Shown piece after piece: positions 23,301 through 34,999 of a stretch of DNA of 64,000 nucleotides. This stretch comes from Agrostemma githago (taxonomy: Eukaryota > Streptophyta > Magnoliopsida > Caryophyllales > Caryophyllaceae). Position 1 is the first letter of the stretch. Each line of letters begins with the position of its first letter. A model generated the notes under the pieces. The model had not been told where the DNA came from. It saw nothing but the letters and a program-made list of their open reading frames with translations, and made no database searches. Both the position numbers and the translations under genes were made by a program. The stretch lies in assembly GCA_958450325.1 (NCBI GenBank), contig OY288251.1:63691666-63755665 (forward strand), in the 5' to 3' direction.

Positions 23301-26300
23301 TCAACTCAATTCACCCTCGGAGAAAGCCCCTGGCTTAAACTTCCTGAATAGATCTTTAGTGGCCAACTCGATTTTAGCTTCATCCTGAAATGAACGATAA
23401 TGTCAATTCATGTTTCATTTCTCCTAATTTGTCTAACAAATATTGTGCCAGAAACCTTTTGCACACACCTTCCCTTTGAGCGTGATTACAAGCTTCCCAC
23501 GCCTCGCTTTTCGGTGACAACCTTCAAATGAATGAGGCAACAAATACAAGGGGTGATGAAAATCCAATACCTTAATCCCAAAGCAGGGTGATGAAACACG
23601 GTTAAAAGAAGAAAAACAAAACTTCAAAAAAAGTATAATGAAATCTTACCAATGTACAAATCTGGGAACTCGATTCGAAGTGCAGATAAGGGTTGAGCAA
23701 CTTCCAACTGTATTAGTAGTAGTATCAAACAAAAGGTTAGCACACACGCATGTGTTTTAGCATCGAACACGGTTGATACTTTGGATTGGGATTGGGATTG
23801 GGATGAAATGTGTTTAGGTGTCTGACTAGAATGTTTTTCTCCCTTCAAAATCGTGCTTCTTGCCAATGAAGTGTTGGCTTCTGTACTAAAAACCAAGTAA
23901 CCAGTGTACTCGAAATGAAATCAAGAGTCCAAGCAGCAGAGACAATATTTGCAACTAAATCAAATCAAGGGTAGGAGGGATAAAAAAATATTATACATAC
24001 ATCCGAAAGTGAAGTCGTCAAATACTTTGAAGAGAAAGGTTTTGACACCAGTAAAATCCCATTAGAGCTTGCTAGCTGAATGAGGCAATCCCATTCGTTG
24101 TCCAGCTCCTGAAGGTTAGTTGCCATCAGAATGACAACATTCTGACACTTCATCTACACAAGAAAATTGTCATAACTTTCTTTCACACTAGTCTTGACAG
24201 CCATTAACAATTAGAATTCTAAAATAAGGTGGGTTTTAGAGAGCAAAACATTATTGTTGGACATATCAAACATTGCCACAATATTACATAATTAAACACA
24301 CACTACAAAATGAAAGATGGACAATACTTCATGCTGAGAAAGGTTGACACTTGCATGAAACAAGATGTATGAAGGAGGTTCACCACTACCTCAAAGGATT
24401 TCCGTTTATTCCTGCCAAATGGGTTGGGGTCGAGGTCAAGGTTGGGTCTGCTCAATACGGGTTGCATTAGACATGGATCGGTTTTATATGGGTTGGTTCA
24501 ATAGGGATCAGAGATTAGGGATCAGAGATCGGGTGAGTAAAGATTGAAAGGGCGACTAAAATTTTACATTCAATCTTCCGTCAACAGTTGCATCTTTCTA
24601 AGACTGTAACAGGCAGTACGGCATTTAAGCCCTGAGGATGACATCATTCGACAGTTAGATCACACACCCATGATGTGAGATAGTAGCTACAAACCAGTCT
24701 ACAGACATAAAGATCACGCCCCACCCTTTAAATTAAAGGTAAAGTATGTTCAATTTTAAACATACCAACGGTACTGGAAGTTTTTCATGATGTAGCAGTT
24801 CAGTGATGCCTTCTGGTAATTGAGCCATCTGCAGAACCAAATGAGAAACTCATATGAAATGATGCCATAGAGTACAGAACAAGCATGTATAGATATGCAT
24901 ATACTACGCCCTCCGCCTCACAATTAGCTTCCACTTTCACTATAGAAAGAAAGCACTAGGAAACCAACCTCATTTCGGTCACCAGTGGACTGATAGCCAA
25001 TGATTTTTGTAAGATACTCCTCAAATTCTTCATCAGGAGCCTTGATAAAAAACATATGAAGAAACATTGTTGGATATTCCTCCGTCAGAAAGGCACAAGT
25101 TCCCTCGGAAAGAAATTTCACTCACCAGACGGACACCAAAAGCTTTTGCTATACCGGCTAGAGTAACATCTGAATGCAACGGACCAATCCCACCATAGAT
25201 GAATACCTATAAGAAAAAACAAGTTTAATTCTTATGCTAAATTTTGAGCTTAAAATATAAGTGTCATTTCAGATTCCAGATTACAACATTCTTTCACAAG
25301 ATGTCAGGTCTTCGTCATCAGTAAAATCCACCAACACTAGCAAATCTTACCATTTCATTAGTGGATTTTTGTTGTTCAACACTTTCAGCAACAGAATCTA
25401 TCTGCATTTATTAAAATTCAAAAAACAACAATCTGTCAAAAATCATGAACTCATGGGTGAAAGCGGTAAGAATGAAGACATACAATACAAGTAATAAAGA
25501 TCAAGGAAGCTTTAACTTTTAAACGACCAAAATCAAACAATGGAAGTCTCGGGGTTGTGGTGACTTAGTCTGAACAAAATTTCAATTCCAGTACAAACGA
25601 GGATGAGAAAGGTACTGGTGAAGAAAAATGGCAGAACCTTCCAGAAGAAAAGACTGGGAATTATCCTTCAATTTGCATGCATAAGTGCAACTTCAATGTT
25701 TGGTTTAGTTTTTGAGTGAGGATATCGATTAAATGATACTCCCTCCATTCAAATCCAACCTTCACATTTCCCTTTTCATGTATGCCAATGCGCATTTTGT
25801 ATCGTTAGTATCTTTCTTTGTATATTAGTAAAAAATAATGAAGTTTGATACTGTATTAATAATGTATTCCTAAAGACGAATCAAACAAGATCCCACATGG
25901 ATATATTTTCTCTTATATTATTAGAAGAAATTTTTCAAATTCTTCTTGCATGTGAATAGTAAAAAAAATGTGAAGATTGGTTCTGAAGGGATGGAGTACC
26001 AATGCGTGTGACGCACATATAAAGGGGAGCAATGGTACTAAGGGACATATGAACTGTATGTACGTCATAAACAGTGTGACTAGTGTCGAGAAGACAATCT
26101 ATTTAATCAAACTATGTTTGTTCCACTCTAGGGTCATGGGTAAGACAAGAAAAGTAAGCTCTTTCAAGCCACCCTAACCCGATATAACATCTATAATCAC
26201 GACAGTAATAGGTAGTCTTATACTCAGATCAGCAGATGTGCAAGAACATATTTTTCTTCTTGAGGCATGTCAACGTTTTTATTATTTGTTTTTTTATCTA

Positions 26301-29300
26301 CACCCTCCATCCATCATATAACTTCCTACTTTCCTTTTTTTAGTTGTCCATCTCTAAACTTCATACTTTTGAATTTTTCCTCGTTGGTCTAATATACGTG
26401 ATGTACAAGACTCAAGCCATCAAGCAAGGACACACCGTGTGGTGGAATGATGACATTAAACGGGTGATAAAACCAAACGTGAATGCTACAAGGCGTTAGG
26501 AAAATGCCCAAGTGAGGAAAACTTTGAGAAATATAAGGAGGCTAAAAGAGAAGCCAAAAAAGCCGTTTGTGATGCTAAAACAAAGGCTAATCAAGAGTTG
26601 TTTACAAAATTAGATACTAAGGGAGGGAAAAGATATATTTATAAAATTGCTCGTATTAGAGATAGGAGGACACGAGATATTGGAAGAGTTAAATGTGTGA
26701 AAAATGTAAATGATATGGTTTTGGTAGGAGATCGATAAAGAAAGATGGAGGTCATACGTTGATAACCTATTTAATGTCATGAAGATTTATTAAAGATGGA
26801 GGAGTATGTTTTAAGAGATAAAACTTACATCACTGCGGAGAGCATTGAATTGAGCTACTGTCCAGCCAATAGAGTGGAGTTTTTTGCACAAGGACGGACC
26901 CACTAGATCATCAACTGTGCCAAACCTGCTCTATCAAATATGTTCAACGACGTCAGAAACTCCAATGATCATGGCAAAGCTAAACAATAAGCATGGATGT
27001 TATATACTGTCAAATGTCATTTACGTATATCCCCATAATGAGCCATATGGAATGCAATTAATTAATCGTTGAGGCATACACAACTGTATACCTCTCCTGT
27101 TTTTTGTCATCAAATTCAAATCCCTATTTAGCAGAAATGTTAAACCTTTTGACACAATATGTCTTTACGGACGATCTAGTCAAACTGGAGAAAAGATCAA
27201 TAGCAACCTGAATTAAATAGGACGGAACTTTACAGATATGCCTGTTAAGACACATCATACCCTTCTTCCCTCAAATTTAAAGCATGTAAGCAAAGAAACT
27301 ACATAAGAAGCCAGTGAAGATCCCAGTTCCCCAGCATATTCTCATACTTTGCTTAAAGACGAGTCCTCATATGAAAACAAATACTAGGAAAACATGCTTC
27401 ACACAGGTTCTTTCACAAATTGGTTCTGATTGTGATGATCAGCCAATAGTCATCATGTAAGAGATTATGCACACATGTGAACTATATTTAAGGAATGTTC
27501 ATCCTACACATTCAAGTTGTACAAATAAATAAGTACACAAGTACTTAAATCAATTCACTGAAAAGAGAAATAAGGTAACAGCAACAATACCCACAGTCAG
27601 ACTAATTAAACAAAAGACTCACAGGATCTCATCTCCAACACCAATAACTGAAGCTGTTGGGATACAAGTTTGCTGAGATTCCATGTTGCTTACGCCATTG
27701 CTCAGTGATACATTATCGGCAACTTTTCGAGTAGATTTTTTTACCCTTCCCGCTCTCTCGGACCGGCCATCTGAAAGCATGTATGCAGGCCTATACTCCA
27801 TTTTGTCACCTGGGGGATTATTATCGCACAGGAGCTCGTTTGGGACTGTATCATATACACTTCCGATGGAAGTATAACTGTCCAAAAAAGGAAAAGAGTT
27901 AATGTAACTCTTTCCTTCTTAGGTGCAATAATGGTTAGTTCTAAGCAATAGAATATTACCCTTGATCATAGAGACTGCAGTATGGAACCTTTGAATTCAA
28001 TAGAAATGCCCAAACATCTCTGTCAAAAGTCAAACAATGATGATAAAAAAGGTAAAAGGAGCAGTGGATACTGTATATATATAATCAGAAGTTTATCTTG
28101 CACATTCTTTTACTAGACAGACCTGTATGACCAATCAAGGATAGGATTAACTCTCATAAAAGGCGGCCATCCAGGAGAACTAGGGGAGAACAGCTCTTGG
28201 CCAACCTGCAACATAGCATAGCATAATGAAGCATATACAAAAACTTAAGTTCCTACCAATTTTATAGTCATAAAATGAAAGCATGGTATTAAGCTGCTGT
28301 TTGAGGCTTGACTTCGCCATTGGCTGTTGCACCCTAAATCTTGGTCTTTGTGCTATAACCAGCCATCACAAAATGCGTTTGCGGTAAATCTTGATCACTT
28401 GATCGCAATTTGGCATCATGATAGATAAAACCATGGAGGAAAGCTTCGAATCAGAATAATCAGCTGTTACGTACCGCAGTAGGATCACCTATTCGCACAC
28501 CTAGAAAAATCGCTCTGATAGGACTGGTCTTTAGCAATCCCTCCAGACCTGATTTGAAATCTTGGCGAATGATATCCAATTGTAAGTTATATCTGCTCGC
28601 ATTAGAAGTGAGTAAAGAAATGATTTTGACATACTCCTATTAGCAATTTAGCATTGAATGTGAAAATGGGGGGCATAAAAACAAACAAACGCCGCGTCCA
28701 CAAACTAACTACTGAGAAAAATCCACTCTTACTTGGCAGCTGTTTCATAAGTGAATGAATTAATTTCAGGAAATGCAGAGGTACTTTCAAAATATATAGT
28801 CCTTATTGGAAATTTGCATTGATTATAGGTCAGTTCCTCATCACTACGCATACGCTCCTTCATGTGGAGATAATATCCAGCTCTGAGTAGATGTAACAAC
28901 ACCTGCAATTAACGCGCTATTAACATTGAGAATACAGAAGAATGAACATAATTGTTTTCTAGTTTATGAGAACCTACAGTAGAATCCTTCCCGCCATTAA
29001 AACTGAAAGCTACCTCTTCAATACTGCCATGAGAAGAATTTAGTGAATAATATTGTCATACTGAAGTTAGTACAATGAATAGTATGACAAATATAAAAAA
29101 CACATGATACACGCAAATGTGCAGCATGGTCAAGATGAATGGATTTAGAAAAGGCGAGACCCCCATAACAAAATCAACTAATTGTTTTCTATAAACAGCC
29201 AACGTTTTATGATAAATGAGCCCTTAACTATTCCAAATAATTTGAAACAATATTCAAAAATAATAATGACCTAACCAACACTAAACATCTATATTAATTT

Positions 29301-30761
29301 CATACTCTCTGTATTCAAATACGGAGTACGTTTGTTTTCCACTTTTCAAAATGTATGAGAGAGATTTTGAAGAGTGTAAACAACCTATCGGAATGCTGGG
29401 AGTATTTTAGCTCGATCTATCTTCCACAATTAAAAGTCAAAGTTTTCAAGCAGCTGATTTTTACTATGTATTCAGGACAATGGTAGCAAGAACATCCAAT
29501 TGAATCACGTTCATTCTCGTCTGATGCAATTGCAATTCAACAAAAGAAAGGAATCTTCATAAAAGGTAAAAGCATTAATTTCAAATCGTGCAACTTAAAA
29601 TAAGATATTTTCTTTCTTCTTTTGCTGTTCTCTTTTGCTTTTTTTTTCAAGATATAAGAATACGCTTACAACACTACCAAATGTGGGCAGTGCAGCATCC
29701 CTAAACCAGACAGAAAAGGAGAAAACCTTGAACATTAAGATGATGTACTGAAGCAATCCAGGAGATAAATTTGACGCTCCTCACATTGAACGCATTTCAG
29801 CCGGTCACGTGAACTTAATAATTCCTTAGAAAGGTTAACTAAAATCTAAGACACCCATAAGATTAGGACAGAAGGTCATCGTAAGCTTCCAGGTGAGTGG
29901 GTTAAGGGCTTGCTTGGAGTGAGAGTAATTATTAGGGGAGTAATAGAGTCAAAATGAACTAAAATTGGAGGAGAATGGTGAGGATAGAAGGTGGAACTAA
30001 AATGAACATTCTTTTGTTCACGGAGGGTTCGTTTGGATAGAGGGAAATGGAGCGAAAGGAGGAAGCAAGTTCCTTTGTATGGTTAGGAGAAGCGGGGTGA
30101 AGGGATTAGGAGAGGAGGGAAATGGAAAGGCAGATCATTTCCCGACCTAAAGAGGCAAGATTTGGAGGGAAAAGTCTGTACTTCCCTTTCCCTCCCCTTC
30201 CTTCCCTTTCCTTTCCCTCCTCCCTCACCTCACTTTCCCTCTCATTTTCTTATCCAAACACACCCTAAATCTTAATGGCAGTGCATAGTCACTCAATGTA
30301 ATACAGTAATTGATAATGTGATTTTTGCTATGGGTACTGCTGTGTCGTTAAGTTCGGCTACATCCAAGCAACCCCTCCTTAGTCTGTTGCCTTAATGGCG
30401 ATTCCTTGTCAAGAAACTGTGATGAATTCAGAAACTTAGGTCCTAGCAGAAGTACTACTACTGCACAACATGAGCCGTCGTGGGTCACGCTTTGATTTAG
30501 CAGAGTTGAGCATCATTTGATGGATGCGAAACTAAGCATACAAATATAATACTCCCTCTGAATTGGAACATATAAACAAATCAAGAAGCCTTTGAATCAA
30601 CATCAACATCTGTTTGTATGATTAATCAAAATAGAGAAGAAGGGAGATGAGATGTGATACTTGTAAAGAGCAAGAGCTCTTTGAATGACATAGACGGCGT
30701 TATTGTACTTGGTCTTCAACCTTCGATCATCAGAAACACTAATTGCTTCGTGGATCTCCAT
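23301..30761 (-). CDS. PAPS reductase/MoCF-domain FAD-synthase-like protein
   Basis: I place 16 exons on the minus strand: 30761-30661, 29023-28978, 28902-28733, 28592-28475, 28205-28123, 28019-27960, 27877-27623, 26925-26829, 25401-25351, 25206-25126, 25040-24969, 24828-24766, 24153-24001, 23707-23650, 23521-23469, 23384-23301. All phases join, giving 514 aa. Residues 41-49 (SFNGGKDST) are the nucleotide-binding loop of PAPS-reductase/FAD-synthase ATP pyrophosphatases. GVRIGDPTA, FSPSSPGWPPFMRVNPI and LDWSYRDVWAFLL follow, as in FAD synthases. From about residue 270 (VIGVGDEILFGTVDD) to VFIYGGIGPLHSDVT a molybdopterin-binding-like (MoCF) domain follows. Human FLAD1 has the reverse order. The plant family (At5g03430 type) is annotated as PAPS reductase family; FMN adenylyltransferase activity is an inference. 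No transit peptide is evident, so probably cytosolic. Confidence 0.88.
25739..25996. mobile_element. Stowaway MITE in intron 8
   Basis: The ends CTCCCTCCATTCAAATCCAA and the inverted GTGAAGATTGGTTCTGAAGG ... ATGGAG lie between TA dinucleotides (25737-25738 and 25997-25998), the Tc1/mariner-type target duplication. Length 258 bp. It sits in the intron between exons 8 and 9 of the minus-strand gene. Confidence 0.75.
26400..26790 (+). mobile_element. RTE/L1-type LINE fragment next to exon 8
   Basis: The plus strand encodes WWNDDIKRVIK, YKALGKCPSEENFEKYKEAK, REAKKAVCDAKTKANQELF and GGKRYIYKIARIRDRRTRDI, the conserved linker between endonuclease and RT in plant LINEs; a frame change after the first block and stops near 26738 break it. 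It is in the intron of the minus-strand gene, antisense to it, and ends within about 40 bases of the exon 8 splice donor (26828). Confidence 0.65.
30026..30265. mobile_element. MITE with AGGGTTCGTTTGGATA termini in intron 1
   Basis: AGGGTTCGTTTGGATA at the left and TATCCAAACACACCCT at the right are inverted copies of one 16-bp terminus. The left arm is G/A-rich and the right arm C/T-rich and largely complementary, so it can fold back. It belongs to the same family as 13385-13585. The target duplication was not resolved. Confidence 0.6.
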
Positions 30762-31156
30762 AATCAATCACTGCAAACACACAAAAGAGAGAGATACTCC
30801 ATGATCGAATCAGTGAATGAAAACAAGAAATTGGGAAATTCGATGGAATGTAGTGGTAGTTAGTGGGCGAGTTGATGAGCTTACAGAATGAGAAAAGTCC
30901 CGCGGCCTTACACCAGATTTCAACACTACTGCGACTGCCAACCAAATGAAATACTAATAAGAGAGGTAGAAAAATACTACTACTCCGTAGTATGTGAGAT
31001 ATAAGTAAAAGACAGATAAGGGAAGCAGATATGTCATTCACAATCCACAAGTTGTTTATCTTCCAAGGTTGGAAGTTTGGAACTGCATTTCCAAGGAAAC
31101 TGCGCCTTTGCCACCCCCTTTATTTCTTTCTTCCGTTTCTAATAAAAAAAAAAAAA
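30762..31156. other. Upstream region of the FAD-synthase-like gene
   Basis: This holds the minus-strand promoter and 5' UTR. The bases immediately 5' of the ATG (30762-30900) contain an AGAGAGAG-type run on the plus strand. A TACTCCGTA word is at about 30982. No TATA box could be assigned with confidence. Confidence 0.4.
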
Positions 31157-32318
31157 GCTTAATTAACAATAATAATACTCCCTCCGTTCCAATGAATGTT
31201 TGCCTTTAGTTTTGGCCCAAGGGAAAAAGAATCAATGGGGGAGTGACATCTGGAGCCAGGGTCTAATTAGATATAAAAAGCTTTCCTAAAATAGAAAGAC
31301 AAACAATTCACTGAGACGCCCCAATATGGAATAGACAAACAATTCATTGGAACGGAGGGAGTACCAACTATAGGGCGTCTTCCCAAAATAATATCAATTT
31401 TAATAAATCTGAGAATAATACGTATTATTGCAGTTGTTAAACAAGAGTAGTATAGGTGACCGGTTACATGTAGAACCCTTTCACCTTTAATTTTATTTAA
31501 CGACGATAATACCAACTATAGAGCGTCTTCCGAAAATAATTTCAATTTTAATAAATCTGAGAATAATACGTATTTTTGGAGTTTAGATGACTAGTTAGCG
31601 GTAGAACCCGTTCACCTTCCTTTTTCGTCTTTAATTCATTTCACATTAATTCACTCTTTTTCACTTACTCAGTGTACGGGGCATTAAACGTCATTCATGT
31701 CCTCTGTCTTCCTCTTCCTTCAAGTCTTCAACCTCACCAAATCTAGCTAACAACACAATCCTACACCAAAATCAACACGTCAATCTAAACGAAACGTATA
31801 GAAAAAAACTGAAGAAGGATGAAGGGTAATGGAGAGAACTAAGGAGGAGTAGAGCTAGCAAAACTGACCCGACCCGAATAAGCCAAACTGAACTCGACCC
31901 GACACCCGAATTGAAGATTTGATTTTGACCCGTAATCCGAATTGACTCGAGCTAACTAAAAACTGACTCGACTATTATTATAGAAAACGAATCGATATCC
32001 TAAAAAAGTTGACAAACTCGAGAATGACTTGAAACCAAAAGTATCCGACCCGACCCGAAGTCAACCCGATTATTATAACCCGAAAGTGACCCGACCCGAA
32101 GCTAACCCGACACGCCCGTTATCCAGGTCTAAGTAGAAGGATGGAGGATATGTAGCATGTTAAATATTAATAAGGTGACCTGATATAGCAGGTTATAAAA
32201 TCACTTATACTACTCTTGTTTAACTACTCCAATAATACGTATTATTCTCAAATTTATTGAAATTGATATTATTTTTGGAAGATGCCCTATAGTTGGTATT
32301 ATTGTCGTTAAATAACCT
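31157..32318. mobile_element. Mutator-type MITE with about 105-bp inverted ends
   Basis: The left arm (about 31157-31463, interrupted by a Stowaway) and the right arm (about 32213-32318) are inverted copies: AATAATACCAACTATAGGGC ... ATAATACGTATTATTG ... AACAAGAGTAGTATA. Part of the left arm is duplicated in tandem at 31508-31610. The terminal words match the better-preserved element at 45335-45834, which has a 9-bp target duplication. The middle contains a GACCCGACCCG-rich stretch (31860-32120). The outer ends are approximate because the flanks are A-rich. Confidence 0.6.
31178..31361. mobile_element. Stowaway MITE nested in the Mutator-type MITE
   Basis: It starts CTCCCTCCGTTCCAATGAAT and ends ATTCATTGGAACGGAGGGAG, a perfect 20-bp inverted repeat, between TA dinucleotides (31176-31177 and 31362-31363). 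The flanks join to AATAATA/CCAACTATAGGG, exactly the terminal inverted repeat of the surrounding element, so the order of insertion is clear. Length 184 bp. The ends look young. Confidence 0.9.
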
Positions 32319-32661
32319 TAAAAAAATAAAGGGATTTTCTACGATATACCTTATGTTTTCTTGTTTTCTACCATATATCCCTCTTGTTTGCAAATTCCCA
32401 ACTAATATCCCTCTACTTAATTAATCACATTAACCGTAACCTAAACATCATTTTCCGTCCAAATGTCGGTTAAATAGCTGACTTGGCGGTAAATGCACTA
32501 TGAGTCTATGACATTGCTGTATTGACTAACTTCCCTCCACTTTCACAAATTTTTCCTCCACTTTCCCCAAATTTTCCCTCAATTCCATTAAGTATCTCGT
32601 TATATAGAATAAGTTGTTATTCATTTCACTCCACTCTGTTCATCTTCCTTAATCTTCCCTT

Positions 32662-32937
32662 TTGTTTTTATATATTCTGATGTCGTCATCTTCATTGTCA
32701 AAGATTGACGGTCTTCAATTGAAAAATCAAGTTTGCAATCGTTGTGGCAAAAATGATGTCATCAAGATTTTCGGGTCAATCGACAATCCAGGGAGATGTT
32801 ATTTCAAATGCTTAGATTGCAATCAGTTTGTCATGTGGGTGAATGAATCTCATACGAAGTCAAAAAAATCTCTAAATTTAAGATCTGAAATTGAAGCTGA
32901 TGGTGCATCAAATGAAGAATTGATTAGTGAGCAATGA
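32662..32937 (+). CDS. Small GRF-type zinc finger protein inside a transposon
   Basis: The 91-aa frame contains VCNRCGKNDVIKIFGSIDNP then GRCYFKCLDCNQFVMWVNE. This is the GRF zinc-finger pattern (C-x2-C ... NPGR.YF.C..C ... F..W.E), found in nucleic-acid-binding proteins such as topoisomerase III and APE2 and often in plant transposon-associated ORFs. Translation may begin at the second ATG (32680, MSSSSLSK), because the preceding residues are hydrophobic and untypical. Upstream, the 5' region is the element's own TIR. It could be a captured host exon or the element's own accessory gene; I cannot decide which. No intron is needed. Confidence 0.6.
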   Translation: MFLYILMSSSSLSKIDGLQLKNQVCNRCGKNDVIKIFGSIDNPGRCYFKCLDCNQFVMWVNESHTKSKKSLNLRSEIEADGASNEELISEQ

Positions 32938-33294
32938 AATTCTACCCAATAGATTGTTATAGCAGGAAAGATCGAGTCCGACTAAAGCACTCATCGATTC
33001 CATTTATCTTGAAATTTTGCCTGTCAAACAGTTCCGAGACAAACCAAGAGAATATAAGACATGCAAAGATGCAATTTCTCTCTGGATTTTGTCAATAATG
33101 TTGTTCCTACTAGAATAACTTCAGTAGAAATAACAGTAGCTTTCAATAGCAGAAATAACAGTAATGCATTGCACCAAACAACGTCACGATATAACACAAA
33201 TCGATTTCGAAGATGTAAACAGCATCCATGATCTGGCGTAACAGCAGAAAAACGCAGCAGAAGCAGCTAAATGCAGCAGCAGCAGCAGCGTAAC

Positions 33295-34191
33295 CAGGGC
33301 CGATCCTGACCATTACGGGGCCCTCGGCAAATTTGTAGAATCAGCCCCCTTTAATTATAATTTTTTTTAAAAATCCTGCAATAAAATTGACTTTATATTT
33401 TAAAAAATCCTCCTTATTATTGCAAATACAAACAACAATTCAATCAAATGCCTTAAAATACTCAAAATTTCCATAAGAATTACTCCATCCCATTCTCTAT
33501 TACTCTGTATCTTCCACATTTCTTTTCTAAAAAAATTCACTAAGATGTTCAACTTTCATTTTTAGTACTCGTACGTGTTTTGCGGCTCATATTATTGTGA
33601 TCCCACTTTCTTTTCCCTACCTTCGTTTTGCTTTACATATTTTATCATTCTTAATTTGGCCCCAAAAATAATGTGGAAGATAATAGAGAAGGGGAGAGAG
33701 TAATTAAATAAATCACATTCAAATTCTCGATTTTAAAATTTGTCTAAATGAATCTGTCACAATTAATCAATTATATAAATGCATCAGACCCGTCAAAAAA
33801 CCTCGAATTAATACTCTTTCCGTCTCGATCATTTGTTGTCATTTGATTATAATACTCCTCACAAATAATATCTATTAAAGTACAACAAATGACCAAAACA
33901 GATGGAATATTAAATTTGTCAAGGTAAAATAATTAACGAAAATGGATGACAAGAATCGAGAACTCCATGATATGATATGATTAAAGTAAGTAAAAGAGTC
34001 AGACTTGTCAGAGTACTCAGAACCTATACGAAGTAACTTTTCTATCTTTTCTTTTCCAACACTCACACAGGCCACAGCAACAAACAACTCACAGTAATAT
34101 TTTTTTCTCTCTCAGCCCATGACATTTTGGGCCCCCTCCGCACTTGGGCCCTAGGTCTTCGCCCACCCAGTTACCCTCAGGGTCGGGCCTG
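33295..34191. mobile_element. hAT-type element with AGCGTAAC target duplication
   Basis: It begins CAGGGCCGATCCTGA and ends TCAGGGTCGGGCCTG, inverted copies with two mismatches in 15. Flanks are the perfect 8-bp repeat AGCGTAAC (33287-33294 and 34192-34199), the hAT signature. Length 897 bp with no transposase. It contains a Stowaway-like piece at 33483-33700 between TA dinucleotides and a small inverted pair at about 33814-33907. Confidence 0.85.
33483..33700. mobile_element. Stowaway-like MITE inside the hAT element
   Basis: Left arm CTCCATCCCATTCTCTATTA ... TCTTCCACAT and right arm ATGTGGAAGATAATAGAGAA ... GAGAG are inverted copies, flanked by TA on both sides. The arms are diverged. Confidence 0.65.
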
Positions 34192-34716
34192 AGCGTAACG
34201 CAGCAGCAGCGTAATACAGTAGCAGCAGCAGCATAATACGGTAGCAGCAGGTTACAACAACAATCAGTTATTTTAAAGACAAAATAAGCATAAAATTGAA
34301 ACAATAATGAAAATATGAAGCAAAATCGGAAACTATACCTTGAAAATCAGAGATGGAGAGCACATAAGAGACGTTTTTTTTGGAAATTAAGAGATTAATT
34401 AAGGGTTTTTTTGGGGAGGAAATGGGTAGAGGAGAGAGTGAATTCCTATTTTCAATGAAGCACAGGAAGTTCCAGAGTTTTAGAGTTTATTTTTTGATTT
34501 GAAATAATTTTTTTTTTTGATTAATAGTCTTTCCAGCCTTGTCATACTGCCAAGTCAGCTATTTAACAGAACTTTGTACAGAAAATGATGTTTAGGTTAC
34601 GGTTAATGCGATTAATTAAGTAGATAGGTATTAGTTGGGATTTTGCAAATAGGAAGGGTATATGGTAGAAAACAAGAAAACAGAAGGGTATATCGTAGAA
34701 AATATGAAAAAATAAA

Positions 34717-34990
34717 CAAAAATTCGTTCATTTCTATAGGAGACGGTCTCACATGCAAGAGAGTTATTTTTAATATTATTTTAGTTCTATTAGTATGTAT
34801 GTTATCGTGAGACGGTCTCACAAGAGAATTATTGGTTTGCAATGTCGGCCACCAACAATCTGATCTTCTGTTCAGAGCGGCGTCTAATGAGTGACATTTG
34901 TATGCATGTTTTCGTCCCTTAAGATGTCTAATTGTCCCCGATTTCAAATGGAGGTTTGAGATTTAAACTTGTGTGAGGTCCCCAATTTAT
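34717..34990. other. Inverted GAGACGGTCTCAC words, no gene
   Basis: GGAGACGGTCTCACATGCAAG (34738 on) and GTGAGACGGTCTCACAAG (about 34808-34825) are near-palindromic copies about 65 bp apart. These look like the ends of a small MITE. The rest shows nothing recognisable. Confidence 0.4.
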
Positions 34991-34999
34991 CAGATAACA

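Larger units (their letters stand above)
32331..34706. mobile_element. Long-TIR Mutator-like element carrying a GRF-finger ORF
   Basis: About 170 bases at the left (from ATTTTCTACGATATACC to TAGCTGACTTGGC near 32485) recur inverted at the right (about 34550-34706). Such long inverted ends are typical of Mutator-like elements. AAAAAATAAA flanks both sides (32321-32330 and 34707-34716), compatible with a 9-10-bp duplication but low in complexity. The interior contains the ORF at 32662-32937, CAG-rich runs, and a later hAT insertion at 33295-34191. No transposase is present, so it is non-autonomous. Confidence 0.65.
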
